From assembly GCA_947581855.1 (NCBI GenBank), contig CANPVZ010000002.1, positions 186,001-250,000 on the forward strand: a DNA stretch of 64,000 bases, given 5' to 3'. Shown piece by piece: positions 27,481-36,028 of this stretch. The notes below the pieces were generated by a model. It was not told where the DNA came from, ran no database searches, and worked only from the letters and a program-made list of their open reading frames with translations. Each line of letters begins with the position of its first letter. Position 1 is the stretch's first letter. The stretch comes from an uncultured Phocaeicola sp. (GTDB taxonomy: Bacteria; Bacteroidota; Bacteroidia; Bacteroidales; Bacteroidaceae). Position numbers and translations under genes: made by a program.

Positions 27481-29118
27481 CTACTTCAAATACTGCTTCA
27501 ATGGGCAATCCGTCTTTTTCAATCCCTTTACTATGCTTTCAGCATTCAAATGCGCTCCTTTTAAAGAAGAATGTGTATGATCCCTGTTAAAATAAACGGC
27601 CGTTTTCTTCTCCCCTTTCTTTTGCAATTTATCCGCTGAAATAGTATTCAAGTCAATGAAATAAGCTCCTCCCATTTCCGCCGCTTCACGTGCCCAACGT
27701 CCATACGTCTGCGTATTACGTTCCACCTTTCCATTCTTCCATTTGTTGCGGGGTGTATGGCTCAGCACAATAGGAATTGCTCCTTTTTCTTTCGCATCTT
27801 GTATAAATTTACGCAAATACCAACCGTATGTATAAACCACTTCATATTGTTTGGTAGCTTCCATCAGAAAGACCTTACTTTCGTTCCCGTTACCGTGTAG
27901 TTCCCCTCGGGCTTTTCCTTTATGAATATCTCCGCCGTCATTATGTCCGAACTGTATCAAAACGAAATCACCGGGTTGTAACGCCGCGTAAATTTTATCC
28001 CAACGTCCTTCATTTAAGAATGTACGTGCGCTTCTTCCGGCTTTAGCCCAATTTTCGACCGATATTTTCTTTAAATTAAAGTACTCGCCTATCACACTTC
28101 CCCAACCCCACATGCCATTCGGATCGTTATCATTATTCTTTACGGTACTGTCGCCAATAGTAAATAAAACGGGACATCCCTGCTTCCGGGTAGCTCCCGT
28201 CTGTGTATCCGGTTCAACCGTTTTTAAATATTCCGCCAACTTTAATCCCGGATAATTACGAATACCCTCTATCGCAGATTCCGCATTCACACGTGCACCG
28301 AACCGACTGGTATGTATACGATCAAGATAAAACAAATATTTTACTTTCTCTTTTCCGAATTTCTCGAACTTACGTGCTGAAATTTCATTCAAATCAATAA
28401 AAGGAATTCTCTCCGCTTCGGCTACTTGTTTGGCCCATAAACCGAATGTATGATTCACCCGCGTCACAACCGTACTGTCTTTGTTGTCCCATGCATTTCG
28501 AGGAGTAAGCGAACACAATACCGGATAAGCGCCTTTCGCCTTTACTTCCCGAACAAACCGCCGCATATACTCTCCATAGGTATATACCGTTTCTTTGACT
28601 CCGGTTTCCTTAATCGTTACATTCAAACTGTCGGTTCCGACCCCCGGGATAGAAGCCCGCGCCCGTCCGCTATCATAGGATCCGTTATCATTATGTCCCA
28701 ATTCAATAAGCACCCAATCGCCGGAACGGACACCTTTTAATACATCCGGCCACAGACGGTTATAAAAAGTACGGCTGCTGGTTCCACCTAACGCATGATT
28801 TTCCACAGTAATTTTACTTTCATCAAAATACTCATGAGCATAATATCCCCATCCCCACTGTCCGTTGTTACCATTACCGAGAGTTCCGGTACGCATCGTT
28901 GAATTACCTACTAGAAACAACACCGGATGATTTCCCTTACGGCTCGATCCGGATACCGGACGTGCCATTCTGGCTTTATTCAAACTATCGAGCGTGTTAT
29001 CTATTACATGGTTCACATCCTCCATAGGCGCAACTACTTTATTTTGCGCACTCCCCGTTTGACTCATCACTGTTGCTAACCCCAAAAGCAAGCAGCCGCA
29101 TACATTTAATCTTATCAT
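27481..29118 (-). CDS. Two-domain rhamnogalacturonan acetylesterase (CE12-type SGNH)
   Basis: A 545-residue secreted protein (signal peptide cleaved near residue 25) with two tandem SGNH hydrolase domains. Domain 1 (about 66-300) has VGNSTMR, GTSSRTFYN, IELGHND and a C-terminal DRIHTS block. Domain 2 (about 314-540) has IGDSTVK, GRSARTFLNEG, IQFGHNDGG and DHTHSS. These blocks match RG acetylesterases, which remove acetyl groups from galacturonic acid in RG-I so that lyases can act. In domain 1 the Asp of the usual GDS triad motif is Asn (GNS), but the Ser, Gly, Asn and Asp/His residues are kept in both. The fusion of two catalytic copies is notable. It is in the minus-strand arm of the PUL. 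Confidence 0.9.
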   Translation of the reverse strand: MIRLNVCGCLLLGLATVMSQTGSAQNKVVAPMEDVNHVIDNTLDSLNKARMARPVSGSSRKGNHPVLFLVGNSTMRTGTLGNGNNGQWGWGYYAHEYFDESKITVENHALGGTSSRTFYNRLWPDVLKGVRSGDWVLIELGHNDNGSYDSGRARASIPGVGTDSLNVTIKETGVKETVYTYGEYMRRFVREVKAKGAYPVLCSLTPRNAWDNKDSTVVTRVNHTFGLWAKQVAEAERIPFIDLNEISARKFEKFGKEKVKYLFYLDRIHTSRFGARVNAESAIEGIRNYPGLKLAEYLKTVEPDTQTGATRKQGCPVLFTIGDSTVKNNDNDPNGMWGWGSVIGEYFNLKKISVENWAKAGRSARTFLNEGRWDKIYAALQPGDFVLIQFGHNDGGDIHKGKARGELHGNGNESKVFLMEATKQYEVVYTYGWYLRKFIQDAKEKGAIPIVLSHTPRNKWKNGKVERNTQTYGRWAREAAEMGGAYFIDLNTISADKLQKKGEKKTAVYFNRDHTHSSLKGAHLNAESIVKGLKKTDCPLKQYLK

Positions 29119-29197
29119 AATTTCTTTTTTATATTATTCTTTCATTCATAGCGTTCCATGCAAATCTACCATAAAAAGTGTATTGAGTAAAACCCAC

Positions 29198-29266
29198 CGA
29201 ACATATTTCCATGAAAACGAACATATTTCCATGAGAATGTACAAATGTCTAGGGAAATGTACAAAT
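29198..29266. promoter_or_regulatory. Tandem 20-bp-period direct repeats upstream of the acetylesterase
   Basis: CGAACATATTTCCATGA occurs at 29198-29214 and again at 29218-29234, exactly 20 bases apart. AATGTACAAAT then occurs at 29236-29246 and 29256-29266, also 20 bases apart. Two helical turns between direct repeats is the usual layout of AraC-type or HTCS binding sites. The location, 80-150 bases upstream of the acetylesterase start (minus strand), suits activation by the nearby HTCS. Confidence 0.5.
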
Positions 29267-29294
29267 ATCTATGGTGAGACAGAAAGCGATTTGC

Positions 29295-29432
29295 TACTTT
29301 TGTATATCGATAAACAACATCGATGATACTGTTTTTTTCATAGATTCGGGTAAAGTATTTGTTTAAACTAAAAAGAGTTGTTTTTCAGATGACAAAAAAA
29401 GAAGAGTATGAATTTCACACTCTTCTTTTTTA
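29295..29432 (+). ncRNA. Candidate small RNA between the acetylesterase and GH28 genes
   Basis: TACTTTTG at 29295-29302 on the plus strand is a good -7 box, but no plus-strand gene follows. A strong hairpin with T-run ends 130 bases later. The transcript predicted (about 29309-29432) contains ATCGAT-type pairing at its 5' end. There is no clear -33 element. It could be antisense or trans-acting control of the PUL, or a chance promoter match. Confidence 0.3.
29394..29432. terminator. Bidirectional intrinsic terminator after GH28
   Basis: AAAAAGAAGAGT at 29396-29407 pairs perfectly with ACTCTTCTTTTT at 29419-29430 around an 11-base loop. An A-run before and a T-run after make it work on both strands. 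It lies 24 bases beyond the stop of the minus-strand GH28 gene. Confidence 0.8.
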
Positions 29433-29455
29433 CTTTTTACCTTAAATCACCTATC

Positions 29456-30775
29456 TTATTTTGCTGCACTCATCTCTACAATTTTCTCAACCGATACGTT
29501 TTTCCAACCAAACACAGGGATAATACTTTTATCACATTTATCATTCTTAGCTTTAATCTGCAGATTCTCGAATACAAAATGGTTCAATTTATACTGGTCT
29601 GATTTCTGCACATCGAAAAACACATTGCATTCAAACTGAATATTACGCATTGTTATATAATTGGAATAAGACATCGGAGGGTCTTGCCGCCCTTTCAAAT
29701 CGAAAAACTGTGTCCAGGGCTTCACAACCAGGAAACTTTTCGCATTACCAGTAACATCTTCTACCAGAATATATTCGTAACTCTGCGGTGTATCCGGACG
29801 CATTTTCAACCAAAGCAACCGCGAGGCATTCTGTACCTTACAGCGGCGAAGCACAATATTATGATTATGAATAGATTCGCTTCCACACGTCAAAGCGCTG
29901 TGACAAAATCCATAGGTACAATCCTCAATAATAATATTACGGTTTCCTCCATTATTCGGATCTTGATCTGCCCACGGGCCTTTTCCTCCTTTTAAAGCTA
30001 CGGCATCATCGTTGACTGACATATAGCAATTTTTAATCAGTACATCTTGACAAACATCAATGTCCACAGCATCCGTACTTGGAGCTTTTACCGGCGCATA
30101 AGGTGAAGATATATGTAAGTTCAGGAGTTTAACGCGGTTGCATCTGTAAAGATGGGTCGTCCAAAAAGGAGAATTAATCAGATTGACACCTGATATCTGT
30201 ACATCCTTACAATTAGAAATATACACTAAACGAGGACGAAGTTCATCCATATTGGTACATTTCGGAATAACTGTGCGACGTAACCAGAACGATTTCCAAT
30301 ACCGCAGTCCGTTGCCGTTAATTGTCCCTTCACCCGAAATCGTAAAACCGTCTACTCCATCGGCATTCACCAGCGCTGCAAAATATTTTAAGGTTTGCCC
30401 TTCCATACGAGTATTCACCACGGGAAAATTACTAATATCATCACTCCCTTTCAGTACGGCTCCTTTTTCGAGATACAAATGAGTTTTAGGTTTAAAGAAT
30501 AAAGCTCCGCTCAAATAAGTACCTTTCGGAATGATTACGGTTCCTCCGTTCTGAGCGGCTTTATCAATCACCGCTTGAATCTTATCGGTTTGTAACAACG
30601 CACTGTCATTTACCACTCCAAAGTCGGTAATAACATACTTTTCTCCAAAAGCTTCTATTTGAACTTGCTTGTTATCCCTAAACCAATCAGGAATAGGCGT
30701 ACCGTCAGGAAACTTTTCTTGTCCGGACAAGGACAAAGAAATAAAAGTCATAAATGCTAGAAAAATGAATTTCAT
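29456..30775 (-). CDS. GH28 glycoside hydrolase (polygalacturonase / rhamnogalacturonase type)
   Basis: A 439-residue exported enzyme (signal peptide MKFIFLAFMTFISLSLSG). A parallel beta-helix follows: KGTYLSGALFFKPKTHLYLE, GEGTINGNG, then the catalytic region STDAVDID and NDDAVALKGG, which supplies the three Asp residues used by GH28. The usual GHG motif is replaced by FCHSALTCGSES and the RIK strand by LLWLKMRPD, so it belongs to a divergent GH28 branch common in Bacteroides PULs. It should hydrolyse a GalA linkage in pectin (homogalacturonan, RG-I or RG-II side chain). It is divergent from the PL11 gene across a 499-base control region. Confidence 0.88.
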   Translation of the reverse strand: MKFIFLAFMTFISLSLSGQEKFPDGTPIPDWFRDNKQVQIEAFGEKYVITDFGVVNDSALLQTDKIQAVIDKAAQNGGTVIIPKGTYLSGALFFKPKTHLYLEKGAVLKGSDDISNFPVVNTRMEGQTLKYFAALVNADGVDGFTISGEGTINGNGLRYWKSFWLRRTVIPKCTNMDELRPRLVYISNCKDVQISGVNLINSPFWTTHLYRCNRVKLLNLHISSPYAPVKAPSTDAVDIDVCQDVLIKNCYMSVNDDAVALKGGKGPWADQDPNNGGNRNIIIEDCTYGFCHSALTCGSESIHNHNIVLRRCKVQNASRLLWLKMRPDTPQSYEYILVEDVTGNAKSFLVVKPWTQFFDLKGRQDPPMSYSNYITMRNIQFECNVFFDVQKSDQYKLNHFVFENLQIKAKNDKCDKSIIPVFGWKNVSVEKIVEMSAAK

Positions 30776-31274
30776 GGTCTTATAGTTTGGTTTTAATCAA
30801 TAATTATATCACATTACCTTATTTATCTCACCCCGAACGAACATTAAATTCCGTAGACTATTATTTAGCTAAAGAGAACAGAAAATTAAGAGTTGTTTTT
30901 CTAATACTTCACTTTCACTACTATTTTTAACGTTGCAAATAAAGTAAACTTTAAACAAATCGAATATTTAATAATGATTTTTATTATGCGAAATATGATT
31001 TTTTTTCGACTTTTTCATAAATTCTTTTGCATTTCTATGCACATAAGCTAATTTAATCTTCTATTTATGTACTTATTACCCCCTTTTAATTTACTTATAT
31101 AATGAAGCAAGTTTACTACTTTATACTTCCTAAAGACTTTTACTTATGATTATTCTATCATGAAAAATGGCTGAAAACAGCAAACCCATAACATTTATTG
31201 TTTCAATTCTTTCATTTATATTTTATAAAAAACTACTTTTGCTCAATCAAACAAATTATATAGTATAAAACCAT
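30776..31274. other. Divergent control region between GH28 and PL11 genes
   Basis: About 500 bases, very AT-rich, no gene. On the plus strand TACTTTTG at 31234-31241 is a good -7 box for the PL11 gene, with a start near 31248. A small hairpin (GCTG/CAGC) lies near 31170-31183. No clear -7 box was found for the minus-strand GH28. HTCS sites like the 20-bp repeats near 29.2 kb were not seen here. Confidence 0.5.
31234..31241 (+). promoter_or_regulatory. -7 box for the PL11 lyase gene
   Basis: TACTTTTG matches TAnnTTTG; the expected start near 31248 leaves a 27-base leader. The upstream region is T-rich with no sharp -33 box, as is common for activated promoters. Confidence 0.55.
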
Positions 31275-33149
31275 ATGAAGATGAAACACGTGCTATACCT
31301 TATTATATTATATCTATTCGCCGGGCAACTTTCTCTTTGCGCGCAACCGAATTACGACTTTACTAAAATAAAGATGGAAAAATTGGGACGAGGAGTCGTA
31401 GCTATTCGGAATACTCCTTATGACGTAGTTGTATCCTGGCGTTATCTCTCTACCGACCCTCAAGGGGTTACTTTCAATGTTTATCGCAACGGAAAAAAGA
31501 TCAACCCTATTCCTGTAGCCAATTGTACTTTCTTTCGCGATCGGACAACGGATGTTTCAGCGGCAACTTATGAAGTCCGTCCAATTCTCCCCCGAGGAAA
31601 ACAAGGCATAAGCGGAAGTTATCGACTCCCGGCCAACGCCCCAAGCGGATATATTGAAATTCCTCTGCAGCGTCCTGCCGGTGGACTCACTCCTGACAAC
31701 CATTCTTTTGAGTATATCCCGAATGATGCTTCAATAGGAGATGTTGACGGAGACGGTGAATATGAAATTATTTTAAAATGGGATCCTACTAATGCACACG
31801 ATAATAGCCATGACGGGTATACCGGCCCTACTTTATTAGAAGCTTACCGTCTCAATGGCGAACGGCTCTGGCAAATCAATCTGGGACATAACATCCGGTC
31901 GGGCGCGCACTATACACCGTTTTTGGTATACGATTTCGACGGCGACGGAAAAGCGGAACTGGCAGTACGTACTTCAGACGGAACCATCGACGGAAAAGGA
32001 AAAGTGATAGGAGATTCTTCCGCCGATTACCGAGGTAAAGGAGGTCCTGAAGATCCCCGAAGTAAAGGCCGGATTCTTACAGGAAATGAATACTTGAGCG
32101 TATTCTCCGGTTTAACGGGTGAAGAGCTTGCTACCATTCCCTACATCCCGCCACGCGGGAATCCGTCGGATTGGGGAGACGCTCGCGCCAACCGTAGCGA
32201 CCGTTTCCTGGCTGCTGTCGGCTATTTAAACGGACATACTCCCAGCATCATCATGTGTCGTGGTTACTATACCCGTACCGTATTAGCTGCTTTCGACTGG
32301 GACGGAAAAGAACTGAAGCAACGTTGGGTATTTGACAGTAACCAACACCCTGGATATGCCGGACAAGGCAATCATAACTTAAGGGTGGGCGATGTTGACG
32401 GAGACGGATGCGATGAAATCGTATATGGCTCCTGCACCATAGACCATAATGGAACGGGACTTTACTCCACCGGACTGGGACATGGCGATGCCATACACCT
32501 CACCCACTTCGACCTTTCAAGAAAAGGATTGCAGGTATGGGACTGCCACGAGAACCAACGCGACGGTTCCACCTATCGCGATGCCGCTACCGGAGAAATA
32601 CTGATGCAGATAAAAAGTCCGATAGATGTGGGACGTTGCATGGCTGCCGATATCGACCCGACCCATCCGGGAGTAGAGATGTGGTCATCCGATTCGAAAG
32701 GTATCCGCAATGTAAAAGGAGAAGTCATTTGTCGCAGGCCACGCCGTATGCCTACCAACATGGCTGTGTGGTGGGACGGTGACTTACTGCGCGAGATGTT
32801 GGATCATACGACTATAAGCAAATACAATTGGGAAGAAAACAACTGTGTTCCACTTCTCCGTTTCGAAGGATGTAAAGCCAACAACGGCACAAAAGGTAAC
32901 CCTTGCCTGCAAGGTGATATCATCGGCGATTGGCGTGAAGAAGTTTTAGTACGTACAGAGAGTAACGATGCATTACGGCTTTACGTTTCTCCCGAATCTA
33001 CTTCCTATCGATTTCATACCTTTTTGGAAGACCCTATCTATCGAATCAGCATAGCCGTTCAAAACGTTGGATATAACCAACCAACCCAACCGGGATTCTA
33101 TTTCGGCCCTGATTTGAAAGGGCCTTTTCGAGGAACAGTAATCCCGTAA
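31275..33149 (+). CDS. PL11 rhamnogalacturonan lyase
   Basis: A 624-residue exported enzyme (signal peptide ending near AGQLSLCAQ). It cleaves the Rha-GalA bond of the RG-I backbone by beta-elimination. Family features include the N-terminal MEKLGRGVVAIR segment with a small beta domain, then an eight-bladed propeller with several calcium-binding loops (DVDGDGEYEIILKWDP, DFDGDGKAELAVRTSDGT, DVDGDGCDEIVYG) and the strongly conserved GQGNHNLRVGDVDGDG and DIDPTHPGVEMW. The C-terminus (GFYFGPDLKGPFRGTVIP) is also typical, as in Bacillus YesW/YesX. Length is normal. It is alone on its transcript, followed by a hairpin. Confidence 0.94.
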   Translation: MKMKHVLYLIILYLFAGQLSLCAQPNYDFTKIKMEKLGRGVVAIRNTPYDVVVSWRYLSTDPQGVTFNVYRNGKKINPIPVANCTFFRDRTTDVSAATYEVRPILPRGKQGISGSYRLPANAPSGYIEIPLQRPAGGLTPDNHSFEYIPNDASIGDVDGDGEYEIILKWDPTNAHDNSHDGYTGPTLLEAYRLNGERLWQINLGHNIRSGAHYTPFLVYDFDGDGKAELAVRTSDGTIDGKGKVIGDSSADYRGKGGPEDPRSKGRILTGNEYLSVFSGLTGEELATIPYIPPRGNPSDWGDARANRSDRFLAAVGYLNGHTPSIIMCRGYYTRTVLAAFDWDGKELKQRWVFDSNQHPGYAGQGNHNLRVGDVDGDGCDEIVYGSCTIDHNGTGLYSTGLGHGDAIHLTHFDLSRKGLQVWDCHENQRDGSTYRDAATGEILMQIKSPIDVGRCMAADIDPTHPGVEMWSSDSKGIRNVKGEVICRRPRRMPTNMAVWWDGDLLREMLDHTTISKYNWEENNCVPLLRFEGCKANNGTKGNPCLQGDIIGDWREEVLVRTESNDALRLYVSPESTSYRFHTFLEDPIYRISIAVQNVGYNQPTQPGFYFGPDLKGPFRGTVIP

Positions 33150-34323
33150 ACAAGTGCATCCACGTCAATGTCACGATAATTATACTCAACATTTTTCTGA
33201 CGCCACTATCCTCACTCTTCTTCCAAAAGGCCAATTATTTTCCGCAACCACAAAAATCACGTCATACGGTTGCGGAAAAAAAAGTGGGTTCACCGGCAAA
33301 AGGATGGGGACTCATCCGACAAACTCCGTAGGCAGAAGAATACCGACTTGACAGGCGAAGTGTTAACAAACAGACAAACCGGGTCCTTAAAAATTCACAT
33401 TCCCTAACACAAATGCTTGTAATAAAAATACTCTTCTTCTCGCTATCCTGAAAAGGGCGACTCCTCAGGGCACTCATGCTTCCAAAGGCCTAAACTATAA
33501 AAAATGTAAAAGGACAGGGATGAACTGAGAGTATTTCTTTCAAAATCGCCTCTAACTTCTACTGAATTACACACGTTGTGCAGTAGAGTTTCTATTAAAA
33601 CTTCTCCTAAGTTTCGGTCGTAACTCTACTGCGCGACATTCAAATGTCTGCTGAATAACGGGAAAAAGTAGAATGATACAGTACCCCTTAAGCAGATAAT
33701 CTCCAATTTCACCGCTTCAATAGTTAACAAACATGAACGAAAAGCTGTAAAAGGTCCCCCGCACAGGCCGGGCAAAGAAATGCCAGCCTTCTATACCAAG
33801 AGGACTTTCAGAATCATCTGAACTCTAACCTGCTGTAAACCAGCATTTCTCTCTTTAGCTCGGAAGCATTGTTTTCCGGCTTTGAAATCCTGTTTCTAAA
33901 TTAAAAGGTAAACTGTTAGAAACCAAAACTTTATCCTAAACAGGAAGAACGGTTCCCACGAGAATATGTTAAGGTATATATCCAACTGTTAATCCAATCG
34001 AAGTCGATCAACATCTCCTCCATACTTTTACCGAGGAATCAAAACGTCATCTCCACCTCACTCAAATTCTCCATACCTCGTTCAGCCTGCGGAGGACAAA
34101 CCTATCTCTAGAGTGTAAAAGAGAAAAACTGCAAAAAAAAACTGCAAAAAAATCATTTTTCACATAATTACCATCAAATTTAATAATCCATTTTATTTTT
34201 AAACATCGAATTTTGTAGCGTGAAATATAGCGAATAGGAAAACGCTCTCAAGCTGAGACCAACTATTTCTTATAATTTCATCCTTATGCTAAATTATAAA
34301 CTAATAATTAATAACTAAAAAAG
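33150..34323. other. 1.2-kb noncoding leader upstream of the SusCD operon
   Basis: No credible gene in 1174 bases. It contains a perfect 12-bp hairpin after PL11 (33238-33279), competing inverted repeats at 33559-33632, and a tandem AAAAACTGCAAA repeat at about 34124-34152. A GAATTTTG box near 34208-34215 is the best -7 candidate, about 100 bases before the PL1 gene, but its first base deviates. The size and structure suggest RNA-based control or the remains of a deleted gene. Confidence 0.5.
33238..33283. terminator. Hairpin downstream of PL11
   Basis: TTTTCCGCAACC at 33238-33249 pairs perfectly with GGTTGCGGAAAA at 33268-33279. The T-run needed for termination appears on the minus strand (A-run on plus), so on the plus strand it may rather protect the 3' end of the PL11 mRNA. 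Confidence 0.5.
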
Positions 34324-36003
34324 ATGAAAAACACAACATCTATTAAAAATGACGTATGTTTCCTTTTCCAAAAAGGCATACTAGCAGTTTCTATATCCAT
34401 GTTCTGTCTTTTCTCCTTGGCCTGCGCCGAGAAAGAACCGCTAGACGAAGATGAGGTAGATCCGTCAATTAATCCACCCATTACGTTTGTGGAAGATGAT
34501 GAAGAAGGATCCTCCACACAGAAAAAAACAGAATTCCCTGATTTCGGATATAATGAAGATCCACTCGCCTTCCCCGGAGCTGAAGGATACGGACGCTATG
34601 CAACTGGAGCAAGAGGCAACAGTCAGCGTGAAATCTATCGGGTAACCAATTTAAATACCAGTGGAAACGGTTCATTCAAAGATGCCATCAGCAAAGAAAA
34701 TCGGATTATTGTTTTCGCAGTTGCCGGTGTTATCAATATGAATAAAGAAACATATGTACTAAAAGACAATCAAACGCTTCTTTTCGAGACCGCACCGGGT
34801 GATGGATTTACCCTGTTCAATGGACGTATCAGTGGTTCCGGCGCAGAGAATGTAATAGTACGATATATGCGCCTCCGTCAAGGAAAAGGTTTCGGCGAAG
34901 GCAAAGATTGTGCCGGTCTCGCAAATGGCGGAAATCAAATATATGATCATTGCTCATTCACTTGGGGCGGCGATGAAACTTTCTCTGTTAGTGCAGACGG
35001 GAAAGGAACTCGACCATACAATGTAACGCTCCAAAATACTATCGTCGGACAAGGACTCCAGAACCACTCCGCTGGCGGACTAATGCAAACAAGCCTTAAT
35101 GAAGGAACGACCATTTTCCGCAATCTGTTTATCGACAACAAAACACGTAATTTGAAAGTAAAAGGGCTCAACCAATACGTTAACAATGTAGTCTATAATT
35201 GGGGAAATGGAAGTTGTTACGATATGGGGGGAGATTCCGATGGGGATTCCAATACTACAATTGTCAATAACTACTTCATAAAAGGTCCCGGGAACAACTG
35301 GATGAATATACCTTATCCGGCCGGTTTCGATTATGAAAAACATTGTGCAGAAGATCCTGACCACAGGCACTTTTCAACCATATCCAGCACCAATGAAGTA
35401 TTAATCGAAGAGTTTACTCCTGTCAAACCAAGCAAACCTATATCAGGAGCAAAGGGTAAGGGAGTCGTCTCTACCTATTGCGTAGGAAATTATTATGACT
35501 ATGATACAAATGGTGCCATAAACGGAGTGGAAATTACACAAATGAATTGGAATGAATACTGTAACGGTACCCCCGTATTTTTAGAAGCACCGGATGCTAT
35601 ACATCCCATCATTAAGAATCAAACAAGCGCAGAAGAAGCTTATAAATATATTGTAGAAAAAGTTGGAGCTTCATTACCCAAGCGTGATGCTGTAGATGCA
35701 TTCTTAATCGAAGAACTTACCTCGTTAGGAAAAAAAGGTACTATTTTAAGAGACCAACGCAAAGAATACCAATATCCTTTGGCCAATACATGGCAAAAAA
35801 TGAATACTACCAACAATATTATTGATACCGACGGCGACGGCATGCCAGACGAATTCGAAGACAAATGGGGATTAGATAAGAAAAACAAATATGATGCAGT
35901 CCGTACTGCGAACAATGGTTACCTCAATATCGAAAACTACGCATTTTCATTGGAGTTCCCTGAAATTTACGAAGAAGCCTACAAGAAATGGATAAACAAA
36001 TAA
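34324..36003 (+). CDS. PL1-type pectate lyase lipoprotein
   Basis: A 559-residue surface or periplasmic lipoprotein (lipobox FSLAC, C34) that should cleave polygalacturonate by calcium-dependent elimination. A linker rich in Asp/Glu (about 35-75) precedes the beta-helix, starting at AFPGAEGYGRYATGARGN, a signature of this Bacteroidota PL1 branch. The helix continues through VIVRYMRLRQGKG, YDHCSFTWGGDETFSVSAD and NNVVYNWGNGSCYDMGGDSDG. Near the C-terminus DTDGDGMPDEFEDKWGL is a calcium-binding repeat of the thrombospondin type 3 kind. It opens the long operon: the next gene begins 25 bases later. The call to family PL1 is by motif resemblance; a related beta-helix lyase family cannot be excluded. 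Confidence 0.87.
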   Translation: MKNTTSIKNDVCFLFQKGILAVSISMFCLFSLACAEKEPLDEDEVDPSINPPITFVEDDEEGSSTQKKTEFPDFGYNEDPLAFPGAEGYGRYATGARGNSQREIYRVTNLNTSGNGSFKDAISKENRIIVFAVAGVINMNKETYVLKDNQTLLFETAPGDGFTLFNGRISGSGAENVIVRYMRLRQGKGFGEGKDCAGLANGGNQIYDHCSFTWGGDETFSVSADGKGTRPYNVTLQNTIVGQGLQNHSAGGLMQTSLNEGTTIFRNLFIDNKTRNLKVKGLNQYVNNVVYNWGNGSCYDMGGDSDGDSNTTIVNNYFIKGPGNNWMNIPYPAGFDYEKHCAEDPDHRHFSTISSTNEVLIEEFTPVKPSKPISGAKGKGVVSTYCVGNYYDYDTNGAINGVEITQMNWNEYCNGTPVFLEAPDAIHPIIKNQTSAEEAYKYIVEKVGASLPKRDAVDAFLIEELTSLGKKGTILRDQRKEYQYPLANTWQKMNTTNNIIDTDGDGMPDEFEDKWGLDKKNKYDAVRTANNGYLNIENYAFSLEFPEIYEEAYKKWINK

Positions 36004-36028
36004 TTGAAACTATTAAATTCAAATAATT

